Assembly: GCA_027459485.1 (NCBI GenBank)
Contig: DAIDIG010000011.1
Location: 1-64,000, forward strand
Source: Bdellovibrionales bacterium
GTDB taxonomy: Bacteria > Bdellovibrionota > Bdellovibrionia > Bdellovibrionales > UBA1609
Direction: 5' to 3'
Length of the DNA: 64,000 nucleotides
The notes beneath the pieces are model-generated. The model was not told the origin of the DNA and made no database searches. It saw only the letters and a list, made by a program, of their open reading frames with translations. A program made the position numbers and the translations under genes. Positions 42,873 through 52,147 of the stretch are shown in pieces. Position 1 is the first letter of the stretch. Each line of letters starts with the position of its first letter.

Positions 42873-43715
42873 ATGATCGATTCAATGATCGCGGCGCAAA
42901 TTGCGCACCCCCTAACGGCCAAACAGTATCAAGAAAGTGAACGTGCGCGCGTCGCCGGGCTGATCAAAAAGTTTCAACCGAAAGCATTTTTTCAAGCTGA
43001 GTTCGGCCCGTACCGCGTCGAAGTCGCGACCTCGCCCGAAGATCTTCAGAGAATTATCGACCTTCGCCGCCACTCGTTTAACGAAGACTTTGCAATGAAC
43101 ACGCCGATTGGCTGGATCGACTTTGATCATTGCGATATCAAAGCCGATCATGTCATCTTGAAGCACGTCGACACTAAAGAAATTCTCGGCTCGTATCGCA
43201 TCATGTGCTCTGATTTTTCAGACAGGTATTACAGCGAAGAGGAATTCGACATCGGGCGCATTCTGGCGCTTGACGGCGTGAAAATCGAACTCGGCCGCGC
43301 CTGCATCCATCGGGAACACCGAAACGGAGTGACACTCAACCTTGTCTGGAAGGGTCTGGCCCGCTACGCCCGGCTCGTGAACGCGCGCTATATGTTCGGT
43401 TGCGCGAGCGTGAAAACGATTTCACCCGATGTCGCGTACTCAATGTACTGGCATTTGTATCCGCTATTTTTTAGTTCGCAAATTGCCGCGAAGGTCACGC
43501 CTAAATATACCTGCCCGCGCCCATCGAACATTGACTATTTGCCGGGCTGGAATGTGATTGAGCCGCAAATTCCGAGCCTTCTTAAATCATATTTGCAGGC
43601 CGGCGCGTGTATAGCGAGCGAACCTGCGCTAGATCTTATTTTCGGCTGCATCGATTTTTTAACCGTACTCGATCTACAAAAAATGAATGCCAAATATGCA
43701 AGGCGGTTTTTCTGA
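42873..43715 (+). CDS. olsB: GNAT N-acyltransferase, OlsB-like
   Basis: This 280-residue protein has an ornithine-lipid synthase-type acyltransferase fold: YRVEVATSPEDLQRIIDLRR, SFNEDF, ILGSYRIMCSDF, then VKIELGRACIHREHRNGVTL, which holds the conserved acyl-acceptor residues of the OlsB and hemolysin acyltransferase-like group. The first step would link a 3-hydroxy fatty acid to ornithine or another amino acid. The ribosome site CGGGAGGT precedes the ATG. An OlsA-like acyltransferase overlaps its stop, which supports aminolipid synthesis. The identity of the amino acid is unproven. Confidence 0.83.
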   Translation: MIDSMIAAQIAHPLTAKQYQESERARVAGLIKKFQPKAFFQAEFGPYRVEVATSPEDLQRIIDLRRHSFNEDFAMNTPIGWIDFDHCDIKADHVILKHVDTKEILGSYRIMCSDFSDRYYSEEEFDIGRILALDGVKIELGRACIHREHRNGVTLNLVWKGLARYARLVNARYMFGCASVKTISPDVAYSMYWHLYPLFFSSQIAAKVTPKYTCPRPSNIDYLPGWNVIEPQIPSLLKSYLQAGACIASEPALDLIFGCIDFLTVLDLQKMNAKYARRFF

Positions 43716-44554
43716 GGCAGCCGTTCCGCCTCATTGCTTTTGCCGTTTTACTCACCAGCTTCGCCTTGGGGTCGAATCTTGTTCGTCTTCTGATTTGGGA
43801 TGATTTCGCCGTGAGGCGCTGGATTGGCCGTTGGCTTCGGTTGCACGCGCGTCTGACTTTGCTGGCGTTCGGCATTCGCATCGACACTGAAAATATTCAA
43901 GCCGTGAATCAATCACCCGCGTTTATAGTTTCGAATCATTTGGGGTATCTTGACGCCTTGGTGATCTCTTCACTTGTGCCGGCTTCATTCGTGACGTCGG
44001 TCGAGATGCGCGACGCCTTTTTCATCGGCTGGCTCACGAAAGTCGCGGGCTGTCTCTACGTCGAACGAAGAAATCGCGAGAACTTAGGCAGTGAAGTTTC
44101 GGGTTTGACATTAGCCCTGAAATCGGGAGTGAATGTTTGCGTCTTCCCCGAAGCGACGAGCACAAGCGGAGAATCGGTTTTGCGGTTTCGCCGCCCGCTT
44201 TACGCCGCGGCCATTGAAAGCAATACAGCTATCGTGCCGCTATGTTTGAATTACGAGTCAGTCGATGGCGAGCCCGTCACCGTTCGAAATCGTGATTCTA
44301 TTTTCTGGTATGGCGATATGTCGTTTTTCTCTCACCTGTGGTCTTTTTGGAAACTTCGCACGACACGAGTTCGCGTGTCAGTCGGCTCACCAATTCAGTC
44401 GAAATTGCAGGATACTACGACACTCGCCGATACGTCTCATCGAATTGTATCGGCCCGGTATCGCCCGATATCGAATCCGCTCATGCCGGGCCCCCTCGCC
44501 TTGAACAATAGTTATTCAGAAACACAACAATCAGTTCTTTTTCAATCGCCTTGA
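43712..44554 (+). CDS. olsA: 1-acyl-glycerol-3-phosphate acyltransferase-like, OlsA candidate
   Basis: This frame has no ATG, GTG or TTG at a sensible place. A CTG at 43712 overlaps the OlsB stop as CTGA, with AAGG upstream, giving 280 residues. The alternative GTG at 43607 adds a long leader of unlikely sequence. The protein has an N-terminal hydrophobic helix (RLIAFAVLLTSFALGSNLV) and PlsC motifs: SNHLGYLD (NHxxxD), VSSLVPASF, ERRNRENLG and FPEATSTSGESV. In ornithine-lipid synthesis OlsA adds the second acyl chain. The 3' end overlaps the convergent purN by 74 bases. Confidence 0.82.
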   Translation: MRQPFRLIAFAVLLTSFALGSNLVRLLIWDDFAVRRWIGRWLRLHARLTLLAFGIRIDTENIQAVNQSPAFIVSNHLGYLDALVISSLVPASFVTSVEMRDAFFIGWLTKVAGCLYVERRNRENLGSEVSGLTLALKSGVNVCVFPEATSTSGESVLRFRRPLYAAAIESNTAIVPLCLNYESVDGEPVTVRNRDSIFWYGDMSFFSHLWSFWKLRTTRVRVSVGSPIQSKLQDTTTLADTSHRIVSARYRPISNPLMPGPLALNNSYSETQQSVLFQSP

Positions 44555-45083
44555 TCTTTTCTTCGAGTTCTTCGACGGACCAAGCCGGATTGATCGGGAC
44601 ACGCTGCTGTAAAAGCGTTCGGCCGTCGTCATAACGGTCATTGACTTCGTGAATAGTGACTCCCGACTCAAAGTCGCCGGCGCGGACAACTGAATCGTGC
44701 ACAGCTCGTCCAAACATACCCTTACCGCCGTGTTTAGGTAGCAGACTTGGATGCGAATTAAACATGCGCCCGGCAAACTCCTGGGTGAGATCACTTCCGA
44801 TCATTTTTAGGTAGCCGAGTAAAAAAATAATATCCGGTCTTTGCGCGTGGACGGCGCGCAAAATCGCCTTGTCAAAATCGCCCGCCGTCAAATACTCACG
44901 CCGCGAAATAAGCGCGTGTTGAATTCCATAATCTTCTGCCACTTTGAGAGCGCGCGCGCTCGGATTATCGGACACAACCCCGATCACGCGCCATTTCGGC
45001 TTCTCGCGCTTTTCATATTTTAAGAGATATTCGAGGGTACTTCCGAAACCGGACGCGAAAACCGTGAGTCTTACTTTTCCCAT
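44481..45083 (-). CDS. purN: Phosphoribosylglycinamide formyltransferase
   Basis: This 200-residue protein has the formyltransferase fold: VFASGFGSTLEYLL early, DIIFLLGYLKMIG, then FNSHPSLLPKHGGKGMFG with the catalytic Asn-His pair and SGVTIHEVNDRYDDG with the Asp. It transfers formyl from 10-formyl-THF to GAR in purine synthesis. The MFGRAVHD stretch is like the PurN subtype of Bacteroidetes and others. It overlaps fahA by 13 bases at its 5' end, and olsA by 74 bases tail to tail, a long overlap for two real genes. Read as real because both frames carry complete family motifs. Confidence 0.93.
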   Translation of the reverse strand: MGKVRLTVFASGFGSTLEYLLKYEKREKPKWRVIGVVSDNPSARALKVAEDYGIQHALISRREYLTAGDFDKAILRAVHAQRPDIIFLLGYLKMIGSDLTQEFAGRMFNSHPSLLPKHGGKGMFGRAVHDSVVRAGDFESGVTIHEVNDRYDDGRTLLQQRVPINPAWSVEELEEKIKAIEKELIVVFLNNYCSRRGGPA

Positions 45084-46069
45084 ACCCGCACAGTTTGATG
45101 GATGCGGCCAAAAACATCGCGACCCTTCAGGTCGAGCATTTTGATTTCAACCCGGTCGCCGGGTTTCATAAATGGCGTCTTCATTTCACCGGTCTGAATT
45201 TTTTCGATCATGCGGGGTTCTGCTAGGCAGCTTGACCCGGCGTTTGGGTCTTCGTTTGAAACAGTTCCGCTGCCGATAATTGTACCGGCTGAGAGACTGC
45301 GCGTTCGTGCCGCATGAGCAATCAACTCGCCAAAATGAAAATGCATCTCGCGCCCGTTCGCCCGGCCAAACGACACACCGTTAAACTCGATTAATAGTGG
45401 CAGATGAACTCGACCCATCTGCCAGCTGTCGCCGAGTTCATCCGGCGTCACTGCAAACGGGGCAAACGCCGACGACGGTTTACTTTGAAAGAAGCCAAAA
45501 CCCATCGCCAGCTCATCGGGAATCAACCCGCGCAGAGTAACGTCGTTTACAATCATAACCAAAATTATGTGCGCAAGCGCGTCTTGCGCAGTAATCCCCA
45601 TTGGCACATCGTCTGTCAGGACCGCGATCTCACCCTCGAAATCCGTACCGTGTGCCGGGTCGATTTGGGGGATATCATCGGTCGGCGCTAGAAAAGTATC
45701 ACTACCGCCTTGATACATCAGAGGCGTTGTCAAAAAATTCGGCGGCATCGTCGCCCCGCGCGCCTGCCTCACGAGCTTTGTATGGTGCAAAAACGCCGAG
45801 CCGTCAGCCCATTGAAAGGAACGCGGTAACGGTGAATGCAAATCCCGCTCAGAGAGCTTAAACTCCCCCGAAACCGACTTTTCATTCAGATTATCGTAGA
45901 TTTTCTCGAGTTCGGGCCGTGTAACTGACCAAGATTCAACCGCCTCGCGAAGTGTTGCCGGCAGTCGAGCGTTCACCGATTGGGGTTTGACCGCCCGTAT
46001 ATTGTCGCGGCTGACAACAATCAGCTCGCCGTCGCGACTGGTTTTACTTTTCAGCGTTGCCAATTTCAT
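45071..46069 (-). CDS. fahA: Fumarylacetoacetate hydrolase
   Basis: This 332-residue protein has the FAH fold: GTDFEGEIAVLTDDV gives the metal-binding Asp/Glu set, with GSGTVSNEDPNAGSSCLAE and MKPGDRVEIKMLDLKGRDVFG near the end, as in fumarylacetoacetases of the bacterial short form. It cuts fumarylacetoacetate into fumarate and acetoacetate, the last step of tyrosine breakdown. The maleylacetoacetate isomerase gene is divergent next to it (55 bases between starts), which makes the pathway role firm. Its 3' end overlaps purN. Confidence 0.93.
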   Translation of the reverse strand: MKLATLKSKTSRDGELIVVSRDNIRAVKPQSVNARLPATLREAVESWSVTRPELEKIYDNLNEKSVSGEFKLSERDLHSPLPRSFQWADGSAFLHHTKLVRQARGATMPPNFLTTPLMYQGGSDTFLAPTDDIPQIDPAHGTDFEGEIAVLTDDVPMGITAQDALAHIILVMIVNDVTLRGLIPDELAMGFGFFQSKPSSAFAPFAVTPDELGDSWQMGRVHLPLLIEFNGVSFGRANGREMHFHFGELIAHAARTRSLSAGTIIGSGTVSNEDPNAGSSCLAEPRMIEKIQTGEMKTPFMKPGDRVEIKMLDLKGRDVFGRIHQTVRVWEK

Positions 46070-46124
46070 AAAATCCGGTCTACCTCTATATGCAGACCTT
46101 ACTCACTATGATCGGGGAGTCAAC

Positions 46125-46784
46125 ATGGCGGCCGAATTTATTCTCTATAGCTACTATCGAAGTTCAGCGTCGTATCGCGCTCGCATCGCGCTCAACCTCA
46201 AAAAAATAAAATTTGAGTACCGTCCGGTGCATCTTTTAAAAAACGGCGGTGAGCAAAATCAATCTGAATACCGCCGACTAAACCCGAGTGGTCAAGTTCC
46301 GTGCTTGATTCATAACGGCAAACCGATTGGGCAATCAATGTCGATTCTTGAATATCTTGATCAAATTTTGCCTGAACCGAATTTGTTCCCACACGAGCCT
46401 TACGATCGCGCGATCGTGATGCAAATTTGCGAAATTGTGAACAGCGGAATTCAGCCGCTTCAAAACACATCTGTCTTGGCGGAGCTCGAAAAGACCTATG
46501 GGCTGACATCGGAACAGCGAAAAGCGTGGATACACGAATGGAATCGCCACGGATTAACGGCCCTCGAAGAAATCTTGAAGAAGACAGCCGGCGATCACGC
46601 ATTCGGCGACACCATCACGGCGGCCGAATGCTTTATTGTACCGCAAGTTTTTTCAGCCAATCGTTTCGGGGTACCGCTCAATGATTATCCGACGGTTCGA
46701 CGGGTCTGCCGCGCTGTCGAAGAGCTCGAGGCGTTTATACTGGCGCATCCGTCTCGCCAACCCGATTTCGAGTCCCCAACTTAA
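46125..46784 (+). CDS. maiA: Maleylacetoacetate isomerase
   Basis: The ATG at 46125 follows GGGGAGT and gives 219 residues; the frame is open further upstream but without a ribosome site. It is a zeta-class glutathione transferase: LYSYYRSSASYRARIAL contains the SSCS-like motif as RSSASYR, then NPSGQVPCL, GQSMSILEYLD and EIVNSGIQPLQN. It isomerises maleylacetoacetate to fumarylacetoacetate using glutathione. It is transcribed away from fahA, so a common divergent promoter of about 55 bases is likely. Its stop overlaps the ctaA end by 4 bases. Confidence 0.93.
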   Translation: MAAEFILYSYYRSSASYRARIALNLKKIKFEYRPVHLLKNGGEQNQSEYRRLNPSGQVPCLIHNGKPIGQSMSILEYLDQILPEPNLFPHEPYDRAIVMQICEIVNSGIQPLQNTSVLAELEKTYGLTSEQRKAWIHEWNRHGLTALEEILKKTAGDHAFGDTITAAECFIVPQVFSANRFGVPLNDYPTVRRVCRAVEELEAFILAHPSRQPDFESPT

Positions 46785-47656
46785 GCGGATTCGCCCGTCG
46801 ATTTGTGCAGAAGCGTGACCGCAATCGCAAGTAGCGAGACCGCCAGGCCTAAATGCGTCACCGTAATGATCGGCGGAGTGAGAAACTTGACGTTCATCAC
46901 TCCGACAAAAATCTGTGCGAATACAAGAACTAAAAGCCACATCGACAGTCGCTTCATGCTCGAGACCGGAACCCGAGCCAAAATATAGATCGAATATAAA
47001 ATGATGATTGTCGCGACAGTGTAGGCGCCCAATCGATGGATCACCTGCAGACCGATCAGCCCATGCAAAGTTGGTATCAGTTTACCTTCGCAGAGCGGAA
47101 AATTCGGGCACACGAGACCAGCATAGTTAGAAGCCACAAGCCCCCCGAGCAAAATTTGCCCGTAGATCGCTGCTAATAAAACAAGCGAAGCAGGCAAAGC
47201 TTTTCGAACCTCGGTCCGTTCGGCGCTCAATCGTGCTTTCAGCGAAAGATATGCCCAAAGTGAAAATGAGAAAAAGGCCGTGCCGAGAGCCAGGTGCCCC
47301 GTCACGATTTCATATTTGAGCTTCAACAGAACCGTGAGGCCGCCCATTACGATTTGCCCTACGAGCAATAAAAGTGCTCCGCCGGCCACCCATTTTACTG
47401 ACCATTTTATCGAGCGATCAAAAATGATTCGAAAATTTAAGAAAACTGTGGCTAAAGTGATCAGGCCGGCCAGCACTCTATGTATAAATTCAAAATAAAC
47501 TTGCGGCTGATAATTCGGGATGAACCGGCCGAAACACAGCGGCCAATCCGGGCACGAAAGCCCCGCATCCATCGCCCGTACCGATCCGCCGAGCAGTATG
47601 AGGCAGAAAATGCCAATACAAAAAAACTTATAATACCGGACGTACCGTTCGTTCAC
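46781..47656 (-). CDS. ctaA: Heme A synthase
   Basis: A 291-residue protein with eight membrane helices in two four-helix halves. The haem-ligand histidines are present in YFEFIHRVLAGLITL, VTGHLALGTAF, LQVIHRLGAYT and VTHLGLAVS. LSCPDWPLCFGRFIPNYQ and LVCPNFPLCEGKLIP are the paired cysteine loops outside the membrane. It oxidises haem O to haem A. It is the last gene of the oxidase cluster, 6 bases after ctaB. Its end meets maiA tail to tail. Confidence 0.94.
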   Translation of the reverse strand: MNERYVRYYKFFCIGIFCLILLGGSVRAMDAGLSCPDWPLCFGRFIPNYQPQVYFEFIHRVLAGLITLATVFLNFRIIFDRSIKWSVKWVAGGALLLLVGQIVMGGLTVLLKLKYEIVTGHLALGTAFFSFSLWAYLSLKARLSAERTEVRKALPASLVLLAAIYGQILLGGLVASNYAGLVCPNFPLCEGKLIPTLHGLIGLQVIHRLGAYTVATIIILYSIYILARVPVSSMKRLSMWLLVLVFAQIFVGVMNVKFLTPPIITVTHLGLAVSLLAIAVTLLHKSTGESA

Positions 47657-47662
47657 GACCGA

Positions 47663-48556
47663 TTAAGCTCCCTTCGACGTATAAAAGAAACACCAACGAT
47701 CAAACACCGGGGCGCAGATAAAAACGAGCATGCTGAGGTTTGTCCAAAGAAAAAATGGCAACCACAATATCGCGTCTTCATTCGCCTGCTCTGACGAGCG
47801 GTAGTATTTAAAAAACTCCCACAATACTTTGAGGGCGATCGGAATGACAAAGACGAGGTACACAACTCGCGACGGGACAAAAAGGGGTGCCGCTAAGGCA
47901 AGTGCGACATAAGCAAAAGTATAAAGACCAATGTGATAGAGAGTTTGTCGAACACCGATTTTAATCGGCAAAACCGGAAACCCGGCTCTGGCGTAATCGT
48001 CCTTATAACGAACCGACAGCGCCCAAAAGTGCGGCATCTGCCACAAAAACATTATAAGAAACAAATAAAGACTATCGGGGCGCCAAATGCGCGGATCGTT
48101 CAACGAGTATCCGATCAACACCGGCATCGCGCCGGGAATCGCACCCGGTACGGCGGCAAAGGCCCAGCGCTTCTTCCAGAACAACGTATAAAACCCGTTG
48201 TACAAAATGACCGTGATGAGTGCGAGTAGGCATGTGAGAGAGTTCATGAGAGCGAGTAGCCCGAGCCCCGCCAGTAAGCAAGCAAAGGCAATCACGTACG
48301 CATGCCAGATTGCGAGCTCACCCTTGGGCAACGGGCGCTTCGACGTGCGCGGCATCTTCTCATCGAGCCGCCACTCTTGCGCCTGATTGAGCGCAAAACT
48401 GCCTGCGCTGACGAAGTACAGACCTAAAAGCAAAAAAAGCGGTGTCGTCCATTCTATAACGTGCCAAAAAGGCAAACTGACCGCGTAGCCCGCCAACCCG
48501 CTGATCATTACGAACAGCGTAATACCGGGCTTCGTCAATTTAAGGAATGCTCTCAC
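47663..48556 (-). CDS. ctaB: Protoheme IX farnesyltransferase
   Basis: This 297-residue UbiA-type prenyltransferase has nine membrane helices. The first acid motif reads NQAQEWRLDEKMPRTSKRPL, where the usual NxxxDxxxD has Glu in place of the first Asp. The second is YKDDYARAGFPVLPI. It adds farnesyl to haem B to make haem O, the substrate of CtaA. It overlaps the subunit IV gene by 4 bases and stands 6 bases before ctaA, so assembly and haem genes are co-transcribed with the oxidase. Confidence 0.95.
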   Translation of the reverse strand: MRAFLKLTKPGITLFVMISGLAGYAVSLPFWHVIEWTTPLFLLLGLYFVSAGSFALNQAQEWRLDEKMPRTSKRPLPKGELAIWHAYVIAFACLLAGLGLLALMNSLTCLLALITVILYNGFYTLFWKKRWAFAAVPGAIPGAMPVLIGYSLNDPRIWRPDSLYLFLIMFLWQMPHFWALSVRYKDDYARAGFPVLPIKIGVRQTLYHIGLYTFAYVALALAAPLFVPSRVVYLVFVIPIALKVLWEFFKYYRSSEQANEDAILWLPFFLWTNLSMLVFICAPVFDRWCFFYTSKGA

Positions 48557-48909
48557 AAGGTGCTTTGAACATGCACTCGGGTATAGATGTCAAGTACGCA
48601 AAACAGAAGAAGGACCAAAAGAAAGAAAACTCCCGTCAAAAAAATCGCGAGGTTTAATTTTTTGTCGTATTTGAGACCCATAAAAATTGCGAGCACAAGC
48701 GAGGCCTTAACTGTCGCGATCAAAAAAGCAATCAAGGTGTTAAAAATGCCGGCGTCGAAACCCGAAACCGGCCGAGCGACCGCGACGGTCAGAGCCGTTA
48801 AGATAAGCAGTGCGATCAGCACCTTCACGTAAGATGACATCGGAACAATAATGTGGCCGCCGTGCTCGCCGTGACCGTGGGCTTCTGCCGCAGCTTTGGT
48901 ATGTGCCAT
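48553..48909 (-). CDS. ctaF: Cytochrome c oxidase subunit IV
   Basis: This 118-residue protein has a His-rich N-terminus (AEAHGHGEHGGH) and three membrane helices: VKVLIALLILTALTVAV, then NTLIAFLIATVKASLVLAIF with the conserved lysine, and FLTGVFFLLVLLLFCVLDIY. It matches the COX4/ctaF-type subunit of caa3 oxidases. AGGAGAG precedes the ATG. It lies 9 bases after subunit III and overlaps ctaB by 4. Confidence 0.92.
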   Translation of the reverse strand: MAHTKAAAEAHGHGEHGGHIIVPMSSYVKVLIALLILTALTVAVARPVSGFDAGIFNTLIAFLIATVKASLVLAIFMGLKYDKKLNLAIFLTGVFFLLVLLLFCVLDIYTRVHVQSTL

Positions 48910-48918
48910 ATTGCTCTC

Positions 48919-49575
48919 CTAACCCACCAGATAAAGTAGCGGGAATAAGTAAATCCACACGATGTCGACCAAGTGCCAAAAAAGACCGACAGTTTCGACC
49001 GCAGTGTAGTATTCGCTGTTAAATTCGCCTTTAATTGACCGGATCATCACCCAGGTAATGAGACACATCCCGGCGACCACGTGAATGCCGTGCAAACCGG
49101 TCATGCAGAAATAAAGTGCAAAGAACAACGCGAGATTTTTATGATGTGCACCCTGGTAATGAAAGAAATGGGGTGGCAGCAATCCAAGCTCAAATTTGTG
49201 ACGCCACTCGAAATACTTAATAACCAGAAACACGAAACCAAGAACGATCGTGATCGCCATACATCGGATGGCTTTAACGCGCTCGTTTGTTTGGGTGTAA
49301 TGCACTCCGGACGCCATAAAAAACGAACTGATAATAAGAACGGTGGTATTCGCGGCACCCATGCGCCAATCGCACCAGCGCGCCCCTTCGGCGAACATCG
49401 CGGGGTAAAGGCCGTGAAATATGATGTAGGCCACAAACAGGCCGCCGAACATCAAAATCTCGGTACAAAGAAAAATCCAAATACCGAGTTTGGCGGCGTC
49501 AAATTGCTGAGCCATATCGCGAAAATGGTGGGCGAGCGGCGAATGCCGTTCTGCATGTGCGCTAGCGGTACTCAT
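48919..49575 (-). CDS. ctaE: Cytochrome c oxidase subunit III
   Basis: This 218-residue protein has five or six membrane helices with [58 protein letters not shown] and [20 protein letters not shown], the standard subunit III sequence of caa3-type enzymes. It stabilises the core oxidase. The ATG lies inside the end of ctaD (14-base overlap), so translation is coupled. Confidence 0.95.
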   Translation of the reverse strand: MSTASAHAERHSPLAHHFRDMAQQFDAAKLGIWIFLCTEILMFGGLFVAYIIFHGLYPAMFAEGARWCDWRMGAANTTVLIISSFFMASGVHYTQTNERVKAIRCMAITIVLGFVFLVIKYFEWRHKFELGLLPPHFFHYQGAHHKNLALFFALYFCMTGLHGIHVVAGMCLITWVMIRSIKGEFNSEYYTAVETVGLFWHLVDIVWIYLFPLLYLVG

Positions 49576-51157
49576 ATGGACCTGCCGTGACTATGGGTTC
49601 AGTTACGAAATTATCGTGCGGCGGCGGTGAAACCGTCGACCATTCTAAAGTTTTAGCACCCCAAGGGTTGGCGGACGCCTTTTCGCCGCCGAATATTCCC
49701 TGCAAAATAACAATCAGCGCAATCAAAAACCCTAGGCCGATCGTGTAGGCGCCGATTGACGAGATCCTATTCAGCGATGTGAAGGCCGGCAGGTAGTCGT
49801 AATATCTGCGTGGCATACCCATCGCGCCCAAGATAAATTGGGGGAAGAACGTAACGTTAAACCCGACAAAAATAAGTACGAACGTGATACGTGCCCAAAA
49901 AATATTGTACATGCGGCCGAAAATTTTCGGGAACCAATAGTAAAATCCCGCCATGATGGCCATGAGCGTCCCGCCGACCATCACGTAATGAAAATGCGCG
50001 ACAACGAAATAGGTGTCGTGCAAATGAACGTCCAGCGCGATAGTGGCAAGCATAATGCCGGTCACACCACCGATTGTGAACAAAAACAAGAACCCGAGAG
50101 CAAACAGCATCGGCGGCTTGAATTCAATCGATCCTTTATAGAGCGTGGCAGTCCAGTTAAATACCTTAATGGCTGTCGGCACACCCACCAGCATTGTAAT
50201 AAATGAAAAAATGATGCCGGCGACTTCAGATTGACCTGCAACAAAAAGGTGATGACCCCAAACAAAGAAGCTCACGGCAGCGATACCGATCGAAGAGAAT
50301 GCGATCGCTTTGTAGCCGAAAATTGTCTTATGCGAAAATGCCGTAATCACTTCGCTGATAACGCCCATTGCCGGCAGAATCATGATGTACACGGCCGGGT
50401 GCGAATAAAACCAGAAAAAATGCTCGAAGAGAACGGGGTCACCGCCAAGCGTAGGGTCAAAAATACCGACGCCTAAAATTCGCTCGCAGGCAATAAGTAG
50501 CAAGGTAATTGCGAGTACCGGAGTTGCCAGCACTTGGATGATCGCCGTCGAGTATAAGCCCCAACAGAAAAGCGGCATGCGCCAAAACGTCATGCCCGGC
50601 GCCCGGAGTTTATGAATCGTCACAATAAAGTTAAGGCCCGTCAAAATTGACGAAAACCCCATGATGAACGCGCCAAGAACCATAAAGGTGACACCCGTAT
50701 GCGTCCTAATCGAATAAGGCGTATAAAACGTCCATCCCGTATCGACCCCGTTGTAAAAAAGCGATGTAAAAGCGACGAGCGCCCCGACCATTAAACAATA
50801 CCAGCTGATTAAGTTCAGCTTTGGAAAGGCTACATCCTTCGCCCCAATTTGAAGCGGCATGATGAAATTGCCAAGAAATGCCGGGATACCGGGGATGATC
50901 ACCATGAAAACCATGATCGTACCGTGGTAAGTCATCACTCGATTGTAAGTCTCTGGGCCCATAATCGTGCGGCCGGGAGCAATGAGCTCTGTTCGCATGA
51001 GCATCGCAAAGATCCCGCCCAATAAGAAAAAAACCATGACGGAAATCATGTACAATATGCCGATTCGTTTGTGGTCAAGTGTCGTCAGCCAAGACCAAAG
51101 CCCTTTTTCGTGGTTCAAATAATTGTCGCCGGATGGGGCGGTCGCTGTCGCGGACAT
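49562..51157 (-). CDS. ctaD: Cytochrome c oxidase subunit I
   Basis: This 531-residue protein has twelve membrane helices and the haem-copper ligands: the early [10 protein letters not shown] histidine, [17 protein letters not shown] with the His and cross-linked Tyr, WGHHLFVAG with the two CuB histidines, and [12 protein letters not shown] with the haem a3 and haem a ligands. KHTIFG-type and proton-channel segments are present. It is an A-type haem-copper oxidase, reducing oxygen to water. Position between subunits II and III is standard. Confidence 0.98.
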   Translation of the reverse strand: MSATATAPSGDNYLNHEKGLWSWLTTLDHKRIGILYMISVMVFFLLGGIFAMLMRTELIAPGRTIMGPETYNRVMTYHGTIMVFMVIIPGIPAFLGNFIMPLQIGAKDVAFPKLNLISWYCLMVGALVAFTSLFYNGVDTGWTFYTPYSIRTHTGVTFMVLGAFIMGFSSILTGLNFIVTIHKLRAPGMTFWRMPLFCWGLYSTAIIQVLATPVLAITLLLIACERILGVGIFDPTLGGDPVLFEHFFWFYSHPAVYIMILPAMGVISEVITAFSHKTIFGYKAIAFSSIGIAAVSFFVWGHHLFVAGQSEVAGIIFSFITMLVGVPTAIKVFNWTATLYKGSIEFKPPMLFALGFLFLFTIGGVTGIMLATIALDVHLHDTYFVVAHFHYVMVGGTLMAIMAGFYYWFPKIFGRMYNIFWARITFVLIFVGFNVTFFPQFILGAMGMPRRYYDYLPAFTSLNRISSIGAYTIGLGFLIALIVILQGIFGGEKASANPWGAKTLEWSTVSPPPHDNFVTEPIVTAGPYEYR

Positions 51158-51181
51158 TTCTCAAATCTCCTTTGCTCGAAA

Positions 51182-52147
51182 TTACTTCAAGCTCTTCACG
51201 TACTCTATCAGGCCCGTCAATTCTTCTTCACTCAACTGACCTTGGAACGACGGCATCACACCCTTAGGGAAGCCCTGAACCGAATATGTCGAAGGATGAA
51301 GAATATGCGTACGAATGTAATTCTCGTCGGCGAGGTGCGGCGGCTGCCCTTGCAACTGAACCATCGAGCCAAACACGTGCTGCAAGCCGGGGCCGACTTT
51401 TCGCTCTGTCGTCGGATTGTGGCAAACCGAACATTTCTGTTGAAACAAGTGCTGCCCGACCTGGACCGGGGTTAGGCCTTTGTATGGATTTGTTTCCAGC
51501 CACTTATCAAAATCGGCTTTTGATAAGACGTGCACGATACCCAACATCGCCGAGTGACCCATGCCGCAATACTCAGCGCAAAAAATATGAAAGTTGCCGA
51601 CATGAGGAGCTTGAAACCATGTTTGCGTGTAACGCCCGGGTACCACGTCTTGTTTTTGCCGAAAGGCCGGTATGTACATACTATGAATGACATCTTTTGA
51701 AGTCATAATCAGTCGCACGGGCGTATTAACCGGCACGTACATGTCGGCTGTCGTCTTCTTGCCGCTTTTGTACATGAAGTTCCACGACCATTGCTGCGCC
51801 AGCACATTCACTTCAAATGCGTCCTCGGGCATTGTTCGCATTTGATAATAGACGTACCAGCCCCAACCGAACGCGACCATGAACAGGCAAAACGGAATAA
51901 AACTCCATAAAAATTCAAGAGTCGTATTGTGCGTGATATACGCGGATTTTCGGCCAGTTTGGCGGCGGTATTTAATACTGAAATAGACCATCCCGCCGAT
52001 TACGATCAGCGAGGCGATAGCGCTCATCAAAACCATAACTAAATAAAGGTGATCGTAGAGCGGCGCAATTGTATCGCCATCCGGCGGCATGAAAGTGCCG
52101 TTAGCGTGAGCGATCGATGAAAAAAGAGAACTCAGTTGCCAGATCAT
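51182..52147 (-). CDS. ctaC: Cytochrome c oxidase subunit II with fused cytochrome c (caa3 type)
   Basis: This 321-residue protein has two membrane helices near the N-terminus (about 29-55 and 69-90) and the CuA domain: VIHSMYIPAFRQKQDVVPG, then FCAEYCGMGHSAM with the two Cys, His and Met ligands. A C-terminal cytochrome c domain follows with CSVCH and MPSFQGQLSEEELTG, so electrons enter through a fused haem. It overlaps the sco gene by 4 bases and precedes ctaD by 24. Confidence 0.97.
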   Translation of the reverse strand: MIWQLSSLFSSIAHANGTFMPPDGDTIAPLYDHLYLVMVLMSAIASLIVIGGMVYFSIKYRRQTGRKSAYITHNTTLEFLWSFIPFCLFMVAFGWGWYVYYQMRTMPEDAFEVNVLAQQWSWNFMYKSGKKTTADMYVPVNTPVRLIMTSKDVIHSMYIPAFRQKQDVVPGRYTQTWFQAPHVGNFHIFCAEYCGMGHSAMLGIVHVLSKADFDKWLETNPYKGLTPVQVGQHLFQQKCSVCHNPTTERKVGPGLQHVFGSMVQLQGQPPHLADENYIRTHILHPSTYSVQGFPKGVMPSFQGQLSEEELTGLIEYVKSLK

